Shown here piece after piece: positions 48,066 to 60,810 of a stretch of DNA of 64,000 nucleotides (the first letter of the stretch is position 1; the number at the start of each line of letters is the position of its first letter). The position numbers and the translations under genes were made by a program. The notes under the pieces are model-generated. The model searched no databases, was not told the origin of the DNA, and was given only the letters and a program-made list of their open reading frames with translations. Source of the DNA: Rhynochetos jubatus (taxonomy: Eukaryota > Chordata > Aves > Eurypygiformes > Rhynochetidae); assembly GCA_027574665.1 (NCBI GenBank), contig CM050650.1:55225304-55289303 (forward strand), read 5' to 3'.

Positions 48066-51000
48066 GCTCCAACTGCTGATGACTTTGGTTTTTTGTGTTT
48101 GTGGTGTTCTTTTTACATCTGAAGTTATATTAATATATTCTAAAGTTGCGAGGTCAAGTATTCAAAAACGTAAGATGCTCGGAATTTCAGGAGGCAATGG
48201 GATATTGTAGGCAGGGTTCTAGTTTTGAGACCTGGGTTTAGTGTTCTCATCTCTTGTATCTCTGGCTTATATTCCTGAAGGATGAATTCATGCTCATCCT
48301 TAGGCACACGATTAAACTGCATAAATTAGAATTCCAGTTGAGAGCTGAAGGTCTCTTGGACTGGAGAGAGCTCAGGGGGACTTGGATGCATTGATCAAAT
48401 ACATAAATGACATGATGAGTTTGGGCACTGCAGCCTCAGTTTCTCATCTGTGAAAGTGCTGTTGAATTGTTTCAAATGCGCTCCATAACAACGGCTTTGA
48501 GTCAGGAACAGAGAGGGAGAAGTTGTGGAGTGCCTGCAGGGAAAACTTCCTGCCTTATTCAGAGAGACGAAATGATTAGGGGAAGAGATCTGCTTGACCT
48601 GTGTGGACAGCTTGTCTGTAAGGTGCTGACTTAATTTGCTGGTTTAAAAGCGTGTAACGGACAGGAAGAGAAAGAATTGTTTCACTGCTGAGACCATCCT
48701 TGAAGAACAGATTTGCCTCTTACACAATCCTTACACAAGCTGGGAAACTTGGCTTTGTTTTTCACTGGTTGTTAATCTGACTCTCTGTGCCCAGGTTGCT
48801 TTCAAGCAGTTACTTCTGGGAACCCATAATGCGGATCAATGAAAGCTAATATTCTGAAGTTATGAGATACATAATCCTACAAAATGCTAAATCCCTTAGA
48901 TGCAGCAGTATTCGCTCAGTATTACTGATTCAGCTCACTGCAGATTGCTGCATTAATGTTGGGGAGGAATCGTGGTGATTTCATGAGTACCATAGGGCAT
49001 GTAATTCTTACATTAGCATTCAAACGCTAATCTAAGATGTGATGTCATGCTGGGGGGAAAAAAAAGGAAATTAGTTCTCTATTGAGTAAGCACTTTTCAT
49101 CTTTTGCCCCTCACAAAGGGAAGTTTGTATGGTAATACACAGTGTGACTACATAGTTAAGTGAGGAATGCACAGCCATTGACTTCCAAATACTTGATTGC
49201 TTGACTTCTGTAGCTGTAACTGCAAAGTGCTTTCTGTGGACAGAACTGGATATGCAGCATACTTTCTATTTGTTGGTTGGCTATACTTTTGTCAAATTTT
49301 GATTGAGTGTATGAAAACCCAAACCGTGGTGCTGTAATGCCAGTGTTCTATTCTCCCATGCCACAAAGTAGTAGTGAGGAGATTGGATGAGGCACTGTGC
49401 TCTGCGCTCACGTTAGCTACAGTTTGGTTGAAAATAGGAAATGCTTTTGGAGCTACTCAGTGTTAATTGCTTGCGTAATACAGCTTCATGAAATGGCAGC
49501 ATGTGCCTACTGCATTTAGGTGGACTTTACTGTTGGACAGCATAAAGCATACGTTATGACAGTAGCATATGCCATAATATAGCATATCTTTTTTTCTTGA
49601 GTATTTAAGAAAGTTGCTTCTGTACATGTTACAACTGATTGCCCCAAATGCTTGTACAGCATAACTCAGGAGCTGCTGATTTGTATACCCACATTCTTGA
49701 GATTTTCATTTCATGTGTGATTTGAATATTTATAGCAAAATAAAAGGGCATTTTCAGTAATCCTGAGGACCACAACAGACCAACGTATTTTGACTTGTAT
49801 TTTTTTTTATTCTACCTTTGAGCAGCTGTATTTGTAAATCAGTCTTTTGATAGTGTTGAGTTTCATTTGTGATGAAACAGGAGGAAAAGTAACGTCACGG
49901 GCACAATGAAAGCCAGTGCACGCATCTGTCTGAATACTTGATAATTTATTAGATAAGATATATACAATAATTCTGTATGTACATAAGGCTTCTTAAAATA
50001 AATTGACGTGGAAAATAAGTTCATTGTATGGCTGGAAACTGTTGCAAAACTACTGAAATAAACGATCTGATTTTGTGCAGAAGTCAAACATCATTTCACT
50101 GTTTCAGTGTCTGGGAAAGCCAGCTTCAAATGATTCAGGACTCTGTTCCTGAAGTTTTTTTTTCTCTGAAACAGATTTTGTACAAAAACCTGCAAAACAC
50201 ATTTAGCTGAAGTGTTGAAAGATATAGATGCAAGAGCTGGATATCATAAAATGTTTCTCTTCATCAAGACAGGGCAATATTAGGGAAATTTCTGCCTTGT
50301 TGCTCTAACAATATTCTTGTTCAAGCTTCCAAACCTTAAAACCAGTGAGAATCTCTTCAAATGTATCTGATAATTACTTAATGACAACATCAGCCGCACC
50401 AACCTTATCAGGCTCGCTTTCCAAACTGCTACGTGCTCCATGTGTTATCAGCAGGAATGGAAATATTTTAGTGTTAGAATTCCTGTAACTAAATGATTTC
50501 CAAATCACTGTGTTCTACACACCTTACTGATGTCCCGTAGACCCTGACTATTGTTGTTGAAATGGTTCCTTTATAGTTCATAGTGGATTTGCATTCATGG
50601 TTGAACTGCTTGACTATGTGAAGCATTTTTACCCCCTGTACCCTGTCAGACAGCATAGGAGAAATGTGCACTCTATTGCATGAAAATTATCCCATGAAAA
50701 GTTTTTTAATCTAGTGGGTTTTTTTCATTGTAAGCAAACCGTTTACCCAAGATTTAAGAACAAAAGCTTGGGATGATTTTAATTTAAAGGAAAAATGTAA
50801 GTTCAAAATCACCTGAGACTTAGGTAAGGGTTTTAAAATAAAATTCTGAAAATGTGCTGGTTATAAAATGGTCTTTTTATTTCTTTCCAGTATGGCAGTG
50901 GCAGAAACGTGTAGGAAAAAAAAAAATTCCTGTGCCATGGACTGTTTGTTTTCTTTTTTGGTTGTGTTTTTCTTTTTTTTCTCTTTTTCCTTAAAACAGG

Positions 51001-54000
51001 TTTTCAGAATTCCTGTGAATTTTTATTCTAGCTGATACAGATATATTTCTATCAGCCCTGGAAATAAAAGGGCCTCTTAAATTTGTATGGATGAATTAAT
51101 CCACATTCTGTCTCAGCTTTACAGTTGTGAATTCTGCAGATGGATTGCGAGAAGGGTTTTTATTTACACTTCTTTTTGAGGTTTGGCTCATTTGGCTTTG
51201 TTTCTAGTCAGAAGGAAATACAAAATGCCATATTATGATCATATACAATGCATAAACACATTCAGTACTTGTGTGTGGCTTTTGATGTATCACTTTTCAG
51301 TAAACTAAATAATCATAGTCTTTCAAACTTCCTGTGAAGACAAATGTTCATGCTTGTAGGCATTTCTTTCATCTTCCCTGGGATTCCAGTTCTTCCAAGC
51401 CTTTGAAGTAACAGATTAAGAGCTGAGCAGACTAAGGTAAGATATATCAAGGTATGCATTATGGGCTTTGTTGTTCTTAATGTTAACTGATTATTACTCT
51501 CATACTGTCATGGTAAGGCTGATGCTTTCTAAGTGGCTGTAATTGGTAAGAAAGGCCTGATGATGGAGTTAGTTGCATCTTTCAGTGTGTAGTTCGTGCT
51601 GAGCTTTACCTGCAGTTGTGGTGTTTTGCTCAGGGATGAATTTTAAAGAAGGACTTGGTTGTTAAAAGGTGTGGAGGTACAGTGTCTGGCACCTAGGGAA
51701 ATATGGATGATGGCGTAGAGGCAGAAGGCATCCAGACCTCCTGTTCCCTGTATGGAAACGCCTGTACAGAAACCCTGCGTATCCAGTGGAATGTGACACA
51801 AGGCACAGGAGCATCTCCAGACTCTCACCCCTGAAGATCAGGCACCTGCGGAGAAAGGCTTTCTGCCCTACCCAGTAATGCACAGAATAACGTGCCGGAG
51901 TCAATCACATGGAGTTCCCTTGAAATAGCAGAGTAAGGGCCAATCTTTAAAATGCTTGTGTATGCCAAAGTAACGCAGCAGAGAAGGACCTGCAAGCTGG
52001 TGAATCCATGCTTCCCTTCAGTGGTGGTGTATGTAGGAAGGTTGTTCAGGAAACTGAGAACTGGCTTTTAAGAGCTGTTTGTGCCCTGGAACAGGTTCCA
52101 GCTCTTGCCTCCCACTCCAGCTGGCTGATGGATCCCTTCACCTGCTCTTCCTTCTGTCCAGTGATGCCTGTCTTCTCTGTATAACAGCCCTGTGGGACTA
52201 TGTGTACCCATGGCTGAAGGTTAAGTAATTAGGAGACACATAAAATTCCTCCACGCAGGGAAAGGCCTACAACTTCCTGCGAGAGCTCTTGTAGCTTTAT
52301 GTGAACAGAAAATATCCCTGTTTCCCTGCAACTGGCTGCATTCTTCATTTCAAGCAATCCTGGGTTAGAGCTACACTTGAATGCCTTTGGGACCTGCTGG
52401 GTGTGCAGTTGTGACTGCATCAGTGGTGCTGGATTTGGCCCTTACAAGTTCTGTTGCTACTTTTCTGGACTGAGATGGAACATTAGCTAGTTGCCCAGCG
52501 CAAATCAGGGAGTTTCCATGCATGTGTGGAAACCTAAGATCCATGCACAGAGAATTTCCAAAATAACCGCTTGCATTGAGTTTAGACTTTCAAAGACATA
52601 GTAACTGGTTTAAGTTCCCCAAACTGAAAATGACCTAATATGTCAGCAGCAGCAGTTTTCAAAGAAGAAACTCTTAGATTTTCAAAGAAAATAATTTATT
52701 ATAAATTGGCCTGACTTTGGGGTTTTTTTTTATTGTACTTGTGTTTCGGTAACTGCAAGAATCACTTAAGGGGGTTGGGGTTTTTTTGCCTTTGCTTTCA
52801 TTTAACATTCTGCACTTAGTGCTGATGTCCTGAGATGGAAAGCAGCTGTGCAAAGTGTTTTGTTCTGTGTCCTGTGTCTCCATACATAGATTGAGGTATG
52901 TTAGTCTGTGCATAATGTATTGCTTACGTGGACATTATCTTACTACTGCTGTTGTTTCTCCCTCACTAAAACATAGCTTGTATTTTGGGTATAACGCTTG
53001 AATTTACAAGTAAAAAGATTCAACTGTAATTTCCAAAACTTCAGAATATAACATTTGGAAAGTGTCAGTACAGTGTTTGTCACACCATGAAGCTTTGCAT
53101 TTTTGTTGTTGCTGTTTGCCTTCTGTCTCAGAATTAACTTTTTTTTTTTTTTCAGCCCATGGTTATTCTGCCCGTACAAGATAAGAAGGCATCTAGTAAT
53201 GCTGTTCTAAAATGTTTGCTTACTGTTCGGTCATCTAAAGATATTTAATATCAGGTCATGGTCAGGCTGAACGGTTTTTGTAGGATATCTTTAGGAAAAG
53301 CTCTCCAGAAGTGAGAGTCCTGGGTGGTAAAACCAGCTAGCTGGCTTACTTCCTGCAGAAGATTTACTGACACCACAAGATGTCTCAATCTGCTTAGTTG
53401 AGCTGTGCAGGCTCACACGGGATGAGGACAGCATTAATCTCAATGTTTTGGGGTAAAAAAGGACTCCCATTATGTTTAGGCAGAGGAACAGTTAGACTTG
53501 ATCAGACTAGTTAATCCTTCTTAAGCTTGTCCACTATCAGATTTACAATAGTAACCGGTATCAGGCACAATTTACATGCACATGTCTTAATCATATGAGT
53601 TAGCGGTGTCGTTCCACGTGCCCATTTTCCCCTGATATAATATAATCACATTAGTACCTTCTTCCACCTCGAAGTCTGTAAATGTGTTATGAAATGACCT
53701 CCCGGGAGGCAGTATCTCCCGTTAACTGGAGTTGTATTTTCAAGGATATGTTTAGGATCTTTGCATCAAATCATCTTTTTGCTGGTGATGAGCCAGACTT
53801 GTGCATCAGGTGACAAAAAAGAAATGGGGATAAGTCCCATCTTGATTTCTTCGTTATTTTTTAGAGTAGGTAAGATGAAGATAAGGCACGCCTCAAGAAA
53901 ACTTTCTGTACTACAGGATGTGATGCTAGTAGTTTGAGGGGCTGGAGAAGGAGTGCAGCTTGGTGTTGGGACATACTGTGCTTTTGGATTTGATACCTTT

Positions 54001-54279
54001 TGAAAGGCAAGCAAATGAGAACTTTGGCACGTCGTGCCCATGACTTTCATGCCAAGTGTTGGTAAAAATGTGGCTATTATCTACAGATTTAGCTAGAATC
54101 AAATCCTGGGGACAAGATATCCCCTGAATCTCTTTTGGAGAAATGCACTTCATCTTTTTTAACATTACTAGTGTACAATTCTACCTCACGTCTAGCTGCT
54201 TTTAGGTAATGAGTGACTGAAATGTGCATATACATTCAGGAAATAATTTGGAATTCATGTGTATGATAAAATACAAATA
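48066..54279. other. Intergenic DNA between ARMT1 and the CCDC170 position
   Basis: This is AT-rich with no spliced frame, RNA gene or recognised repeat family. Scattered AATAAA motifs (for example at 49738) have no gene attached. Open frames are under about 95 codons and overlap on both strands. Confidence 0.55.
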
Positions 54280-54327
54280 CTAGATGATCTTTAAGGTCCC
54301 TTCCAACCCAAACCATTCTATGATTCT
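54280..54327 (+). mobile_element. CR1 3'-terminal stub
   Basis: Only the last roughly 47 bp of a CR1 are present: the GGTCCCTTCCAACCCAAACC block and the terminal ATTCTATGATTCT. This is a common outcome of very early 5' truncation. Confidence 0.92.
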
Positions 54328-57300
54328 ACTTCACCTTCTCAGTATGGTGTTGATGTCAATGGCTTTAGGTTCATAACAATGCTTTTTTATAGTGTTAGCA
54401 TAAAAAATTTTGTTTTCAGAACCACTATTAAATGTTTAGATTCAGTCTTTTAATCTATTGTTACGATGTATTTAAATTACAAGATCTGTGAACAGTAGAA
54501 TCAATGAAGCAAAACTTCCTGTTCCCTCTAGGTTCTGTTCCGTGAGTACCCGAAGACCTGGTAGTTTGCGTCATTTCTCAATGGGGCATTTGAAAAGACC
54601 AGAAGCAACACCAAACCAACAAACAGACTGCAGTACAGATTGTAATAATGCCTGGAAGTGTACTGCAGGCTTTCCATAGTGTTGGGGCACCTCAGTGTTC
54701 ATTGTGTGCTTTGCTATCTATTTCACAATATTTGTAGGAAATTAAGCATCATTCTGACCAAACTTCTGTCAGATTTGCTTGAGATTTGTCAAGGACTTGG
54801 GAGAAAAAAATTGTTCAAGTCGTATAGTCTTCATGCTTAAATACTACAATTGCACTTGGTTCTTTTGAAATCTGTTTAAAAATACAATGCCAAAAGATGC
54901 ATTTTTCCTAGTGCTTTTTTGGGTTTTCTTAAGTAATGAAAATATTTAAAAGCAGCTCAAATAATAGAAGTAAGAGCTCACCTTTCATTAAGGAGTTAAT
55001 TATTCCATTCTTAAGAATGGGTTTGGCTCTGAGGAGTTGGTGACTTCTTTCCTGAAGAAATAGTATTTTTGGGACCTCTTTTCTAGATCAGGACTGTCTA
55101 TGACAGTGTCTGTGCAACTGCAGGTATCACTCTTACAGCGTTACTGCAGGCCCCAGTGAGCTCCTTTCCTCCCCCCCCCCCCCCCCCCCCCCCCCCCTTT
55201 TTTTTAAGGGGCTTTTATTTTGTGTTACCCATTTCCATTTTCTTTTTGACTTCTCAGAAGCCTGCAGCAAACTACAGGTACTGATGCAGAAATGTCATTT
55301 TAGCCTGTGGCATACCAAGCCCTTTGAAAGGCAGTCTAAGCTGATTTGTGTCACTTGCTAGGGAATCTTTGGTCCAGGTGTTCAGAAACATGGAGCTGTT
55401 GGGGTGCTTGGAACAATTGCTCTCCATCCCGCCATCCATATCCCCCAAGATACAAAGGATGGCTCTTTTGGTGAGTGAGGGGCAAGCTATTCACATCATC
55501 ATGTGGCTTTTAGCTTTGAAATTTCTCCGATACATCCATCCTCATTTACTCACAGAAAATTCAGTTAGGTGAAGGTATTTAGGAACCTGCAGAACTATCA
55601 TCTCAGTTAGATTTTTGAGTGTACTGGCTACTGGAATTGGAGTTTCATATCCCAGATCAGTTGTAGCATCTTTCCTCAATACTGAGCTCTTTCATGGAAG
55701 AGAAAGATTGTAGTCATTTTTAAAATTGTTTTCTGTTTTAAAAATTAGGGTGACTTCATTGGGTACATGCCATCAAGAGATTCCACATAATTCTTTACTC
55801 AGGCTGAGAAAATCCTGGCTGTGTATTTTCTGTAACACACATGCAGACTACTATTCATGAAAATGACTCCTTGAAATTATTTTTAACTAAAAATCCTGAA
55901 GCAACACTTCTTAAGTCATTATTTCCTGCCCCTGTTAAGGAATAAGAAACATGGAATCCTTTCGAGAACTCTGCCTGTAGTACTACTTAGGAAACAAGCC
56001 TAGAGCATTTTACAGTATGAGCTCCCTGCAATAAGATAATTCTTTTGTAGTCAAATGGCTTGAAGAGCACTCCCTCAAACTGCCCCATTCTTTTTCATAG
56101 TATTATGTGAAAATTCTGCTTTTCTTCATCCTTTTTTTCCTTGCCTCTCGCTATAGTTGTCAGATTCACTGCTTCTGTTGTTTTTAAAGCCAAGTAACTT
56201 TATAGATCTACGGTACGATACAGCTGTACGAAGCATTCTCTCCCCTTCACCAAGGGCGTAGAAGTGGTTGAAGTGTAGCTCTTGAACCAGCCGTGGCACT
56301 GCAGGACTAGTGATGGGGAAGTGCGCTCAAGCACATGCTGAAGAAAGTTAGGACAAAGTTTCACAATCATTTAATCCTGTATCTGCATGCCGCTCTGGCA
56401 GCGGGACAGATTAGGCTGTAGTCAGATGCCGGACAAATCCAGGATGGTGTTTTTGTCCAGATTTGCAGAGGACATTAAAACTTGTGCCAGATTTATGCTG
56501 GTTTTATGTAAGACCACCGGTACAAATGTAACCTGTCAAAAACACTTCATAGATTTGAATTGCAGAATGAGTTTATGCTGGGTCAGCGTTGTGCGGCAAG
56601 TGATGGTAGCAGCTTTGATCCACCACGTTTGAAATTATAAAAATTTTTGGTTGAGCTCCCCAGCCAGCAGCATAGTATTTCAGGTACCTCATATGACAGA
56701 ACAGTCACAGACATAGAAGAGGAAAACCCAAAAATGTCAGGAAGGTGGGCCTCAAATATTAGGGGTTTGTGTTAACTGAGATTTATACCACTTTGGGATA
56801 AACTTTGGCTGGGGCACTGAATGCAGTTTAACTGGGCACTAGGGATTGCCTGGGCGCATAGTTTCCCTCCGGCCAAGGTCCCTGCTCTTCTCTTCCAACC
56901 GCTTTCTCGCCTGGCTCCTTTTGAGAGTTCAGGCCTTGGCCCTGTGCGGGGTCTCCGTTTCCCCTGAAGTGTTCCCAGCACTGCTTCCTCTCAGTAAGTG
57001 TTTTTTCTCTTTTCCTTTGTGAGTTTAGTGGCAGATTCCAGCCGAGGTATGGCATTGTCTTTAAGCAATGTAGCATTTTAATATGGTGAAGATCCACGCT
57101 GGTACCCCTCTGCTCGGGCATGGGCCTTCTCGGTCCTTGGCGGCAACCGCGCTGAAATGGCACCAAGCACACAGACAGGATTAAAAATAATGGGTACTAT
57201 CCATAGGTTTTCCATTGTCTTCCCTGGAAACCATGAATAAGTTAGTGTTCCTAGGAAAGGTGATACTTCTGTGAGTACAGAAGCAGTGCACGAGGGCAGC

Positions 57301-57559
57301 GTCCCCAGCGGCACGGGGGCAGGCCTGATTAAGCTGCTCACAGGCTCTTCCAAGCAAAGGGCGTGCAGCAACAATACACCTGGGGGGGGTACCTTTCTTT
57401 TGCTGGTTGCTGCGGTCCCTCTCTTCCCATGTTTATCTACCGGGCAGGTAGGCAGAGGGGAGGCCGGTCCCCTTTCAGCCGCAGGCACTGTAGCAGTAAT
57501 CGAGGCAGGCTGCTCTCCCCCGGCTGCGGGAGGAGAGAAGGAAACCCTCCCTGAGTTAG
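54328..57559. other. Intergenic DNA upstream of the third CpG island
   Basis: It holds a 27-C homopolymer at 55171-55197. No gene recognised. Confidence 0.55.
55171..55197. repeat. 27-base C homopolymer
   Basis: An unbroken run of 27 C is followed directly by an 8-T run. Length in a run like this is often unreliable in assemblies. It could form an i-motif, or a G-quadruplex on the other strand. Confidence 0.95.
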
Positions 57560-58090
57560 GAGCGCGCCGCTGTTCCAGTGTCACCTGCTCTGCTTGCCTC
57601 AGGCTCGCAGAGCTTTGTTGTTCGATATCTGCTGGAAGCGGCGAGCGCGTTTCTGCGAGCATCCTCTGTCAAGACTGCCCACCTTCGGGCCCTGAACGCT
57701 GGGAGGCCCCGTGGCGCTCCCCACGCTGGAATCCCCGCGGCCTGTCCTCCCGGGCAGAGGAGGGCGCAGGCCGCGCCGCCCGCTTCGCGTTGCCGGGGAG
57801 ACGCGGCACGGCGGCGGCCGCCATGAGCGCCGGGCTCCGCGCGGCCTCCGCGGCCCCTCGGCTGGCTGACGGGGGAAGCAGCGCGGCCGCGGAGGTACCG
57901 CGGCGCAGGGCGCTGGGAAGCGGCGCGGCCCGCCCTGGCACCGCGTCCCCCGGGGAAGAACGAGGGGGAAGGCAGCCCGGGAGCGGAGGAGGGCGGCGGA
58001 CTCGGCGGCTGGTGCGGGCCGCTGCAAGGCGCCCCGGGCTCCCGTGAGAGGCCAGGCCGAAGCCGGGCGGTAGCAGGGGGACGGAGGGGA
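57560..58090. promoter_or_regulatory. CpG island at the CCDC170 position
   Basis: Dense CpG of about 0.5 kb surrounds a start codon in strong Kozak context at 57823. It marks a promoter on synteny grounds. Long open frames on both strands here are due to composition. Confidence 0.75.
57823..57894 (+). CDS. CCDC170: Putative first coding exon of CCDC170 (partial gene)
   Basis: ATG lies in a near-ideal Kozak context (gcggccgccATGa) within the CpG island. Twenty-four codons (MSAGLRAASAAPRLADGG, then SSAAAE) run to a donor GAG|GTACCG in phase 0. In tetrapods the gene after ARMT1 on the same strand is CCDC170, a coiled-coil protein tied to Golgi microtubules. The assignment rests on position and strand. 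The 24 residues are low-complexity and I cannot match them to the family from memory. Later exons would lie mostly beyond the window, and no coiled-coil exon was recognised up to 64 kb. Confidence 0.45.
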
Positions 58091-58234
58091 AGGCTCGTCG
58101 TTTTAGGACTGGTGTTTTTATAGCTATCCTATTAGAGAATAAAGTGCTAGTTTGGGAACACCCCCCACCCTCAGTCTGCAATAGCTTGCTGTCAGCTGTT
58201 TCTGTGGGGGTGAGTGATGCTGAGGCTGCTGTAA

Positions 58235-58257
58235 CCCCCCCCCCCCCCCCCCCCCCC
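58235..58257. repeat. 23-base C homopolymer
   Basis: An unbroken run of 23 C lies 340 bp after the putative first exon. As with the run at 55171, its length may be an assembly artefact. Confidence 0.95.
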
Positions 58258-59437
58258 TTGCAAGTTATCTTTTCAGTTTTTAAGTTTAATTTAGACTCTT
58301 AAAAAAAACCAACCCCAATTTCTGCAGCTGCAGAGCTGTACCCGGCCGTAGGCGTGCGCTTTGGTTGTAGCTCAGTGAACTTCAGCTGGTCGTTGCAGCT
58401 TATCTTCACGGATTCAAGGATCAAAGTTCTTTCTTATTAAGTGTTGCAGAAGGGAGTACCTTTCACGGAGTAGGAATTTATAGTTATCTAAGAATTTCTT
58501 CTTCCTTTGAAACTAGTCTGTTGGCTTTGATGTGGATTTAAAGGAGGCGCTCGAGGATATTGCTTGGATCCAACTCCTTTGTACTAAAGATACAGTAGAA
58601 AACTTGTAACAGTTCTGCGTTCTAAAGGATAAACAACTTATTAGTGTGTCAACAGCTCAGTATCTCCTTAATGAAACGTCAATTTTATAATTATGCCATG
58701 TTGTTCTGAGACAAATGCAGAATTTTGGTAGTTTGTCATGGCAGAATTAACAGCCATCATATTAAATGCAAATGCTTTGACCCCGTTGCAAAGTTTTCGT
58801 TAGCACTGCTTAGTTACAGAGTTGACAGTAACCTGCTCAACATCCTACCGACCTGAAGTGAAATAGTTTGTGAATGTTACTTTCCTGACTCAGAGGCACA
58901 TTAGAAATTATGCGTTTATGAAATATGGATTACAAATGGTAAATCAAAGTACACACCGATACCTCTTGATTGTGTATATACCAACACGCTTAAATTTATC
59001 TAAAATATTTGCTTTTCATTGGCTGTAGTTAAGTACAGTAGGCGCTGTAGGAAAACTGCAAGAGTATTTATTGCTTGATGGTCTGTTTTTTAAATCTCTC
59101 ATTTAAGCTATTCTCTTACAAAAGTTATTTAACTATTTGGCACTGATAAAGTAACTGTGGAACAAGTAGTTTGCAAAAATCCATCACGTTTGTCTTACCA
59201 ACTACCCTTTTTATTATTTTGAGATTAAACGCAGCTGTCCCTTCTTTTTATTCATTTTGGAAAAGCTGAGACAAAGTGTCAGGGGATACCCAAATTCCTT
59301 AATTTAGCCATACAGGCAGGGGATGAACTAAAACAAAACCCATGTTAAGTAAGATTTACAGTGGGTGATGGTGTCTCTGTAATTGCCTTGAGGTGACTGA
59401 TGTCTTTCATCACATTAAATGCATTCATTGTATTTAG

Positions 59438-59514
59438 ATGCCTACTCACCGCATTCTAACAGAGAGGAAAATGAAAGATGAGAACGCTTTAACTGCTGCT
59501 TGTAGCAGTAGAGG
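59438..59514 (+). other. Possible 77-nt exon
   Basis: It has an acceptor-like tgtatttag before it and donor AGAGG|GTAAGA after it. Joined in phase 0 to the exon ending at 57894, it stays open for 25 codons (MPTHRILTERKMKDENAL, then TAACSSR) plus 2 nt. Charged residues fit a coiled-coil protein, but I cannot confirm homology. Confidence 0.25.
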
Positions 59515-60754
59515 GTAAGACTAAAATTTTAATTGTTATGAAACTTTCATTTAGGCCCATTAGTCAAGCTGGAAATTGGCCTCTTCCATAGATGAACACC
59601 ACCAGAGAGTGATTTGTATCTTTCAGTAATATCTTTCAGTGATTACTGCAAAGGGAGGAGGGTAGAGCTAAGCAGTGCCCTTGTGAAAGGAATTTAGAAA
59701 ATCTCTTTGGTAATTTATTTGAGCTGTTGCAAACACTTCACTTAGTTTTAAGTGTTTCTGGAACAGTGCACTAATGCATAAAAACTCCACAGGCATATAA
59801 CAACAACAAAACTCTCAAACTGCAAGAGTTGGGCCAAGTTACAGGCAGAAATCAGAGAGGTGAAAGAGGACTTTGCTCATCGGCAAGTGATAAAGAGTAA
59901 TTGGGTATTTGGGGCATTTTAGAATGGGAATGAGAAACTGCTGGAACTGAAATGGGTTTGAAATGTTACTTGTGCATTTTGATTTATGTTAATAAAGCAT
60001 TATCGATAGAAACGTTTTGAGATCGCTGATAGGCAGATTGGGCAAAGTATCTAGAAAGAGGTCAACTTTACCCAAAATATACACGAAAGATGCTTAGCTT
60101 GTGAACAGGTACTTTTTTCTCCCCAGTGAAAATGCCAATTAATGTTAGTCTGGTTTTCCATGTGTTAACAAAATCTGACTCACAGTGTCACAGTGGCTCA
60201 CCCTTCCCACGTTCGTGGGTGTGTGTACTGCTGTGGCTGTCCCAAAGCCATGTGCATGCTGGCTGGCTCACTAGCTGCTGCTGCCAAGAAAAATTTCAGT
60301 AGCCAAGTGCTACCTGCCTTCCCTTCATTTGAATGAGAAATGAATCTCTAAAACCTGTCCAGTGTCTGTTTTTCATGTAACTTAGGTTTATTTATATAAG
60401 ATTTTATTTTTATCCTGCAGTTTTTATGAAAAGAAATATACTCCAAAACTTGTCTTTCTTTATACTAGGATAGATTATTTTGCAAAATAAAATAAAAATA
60501 GAATATCCTCTGCATCTGAGGTAGAATTTTGTTTTCTTTTAAAATGAATTTATATAAGATAGTTTTGAAAATGGCCTGGATAGAACATGTTTTGATTGTT
60601 TAATCAGAAAATTAAGCTAGTTGGGTTGTAGATGGCAACAAATTTTTAATACTGATTTCTAGCTGTAGTTACAATAGTTACAATCAAAACATAATGTTTA
60701 AGCTCCCTTTTCCAGCAATTTGGCCCCACAGTGAATTCTTCTTGATCCCCAGTG

Positions 60755-60810
60755 TCCTGAAGGGCACCTTAGATCCACAGATCTAAGGCACCACCTGAAG
60801 GGCACCACAG
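60755..60810. repeat. Small hairpin with flanking duplication
   Basis: CCTTAGATC and GATCTAAGG at 60767-60788 form a perfect 9-bp stem with a 4-nt loop. The unit CCTGAAGGGCACC occurs at 60756 and again at 60794, so a short segment was copied with one copy partly inverted. Confidence 0.75.

Noticed and set aside
57271..58047. 258-codon open frame through the third CpG island
   Set aside because: Most of it lies upstream of the strong Kozak ATG at 57823 and crosses a clear donor at 57894. It is a GC-rich artefact.
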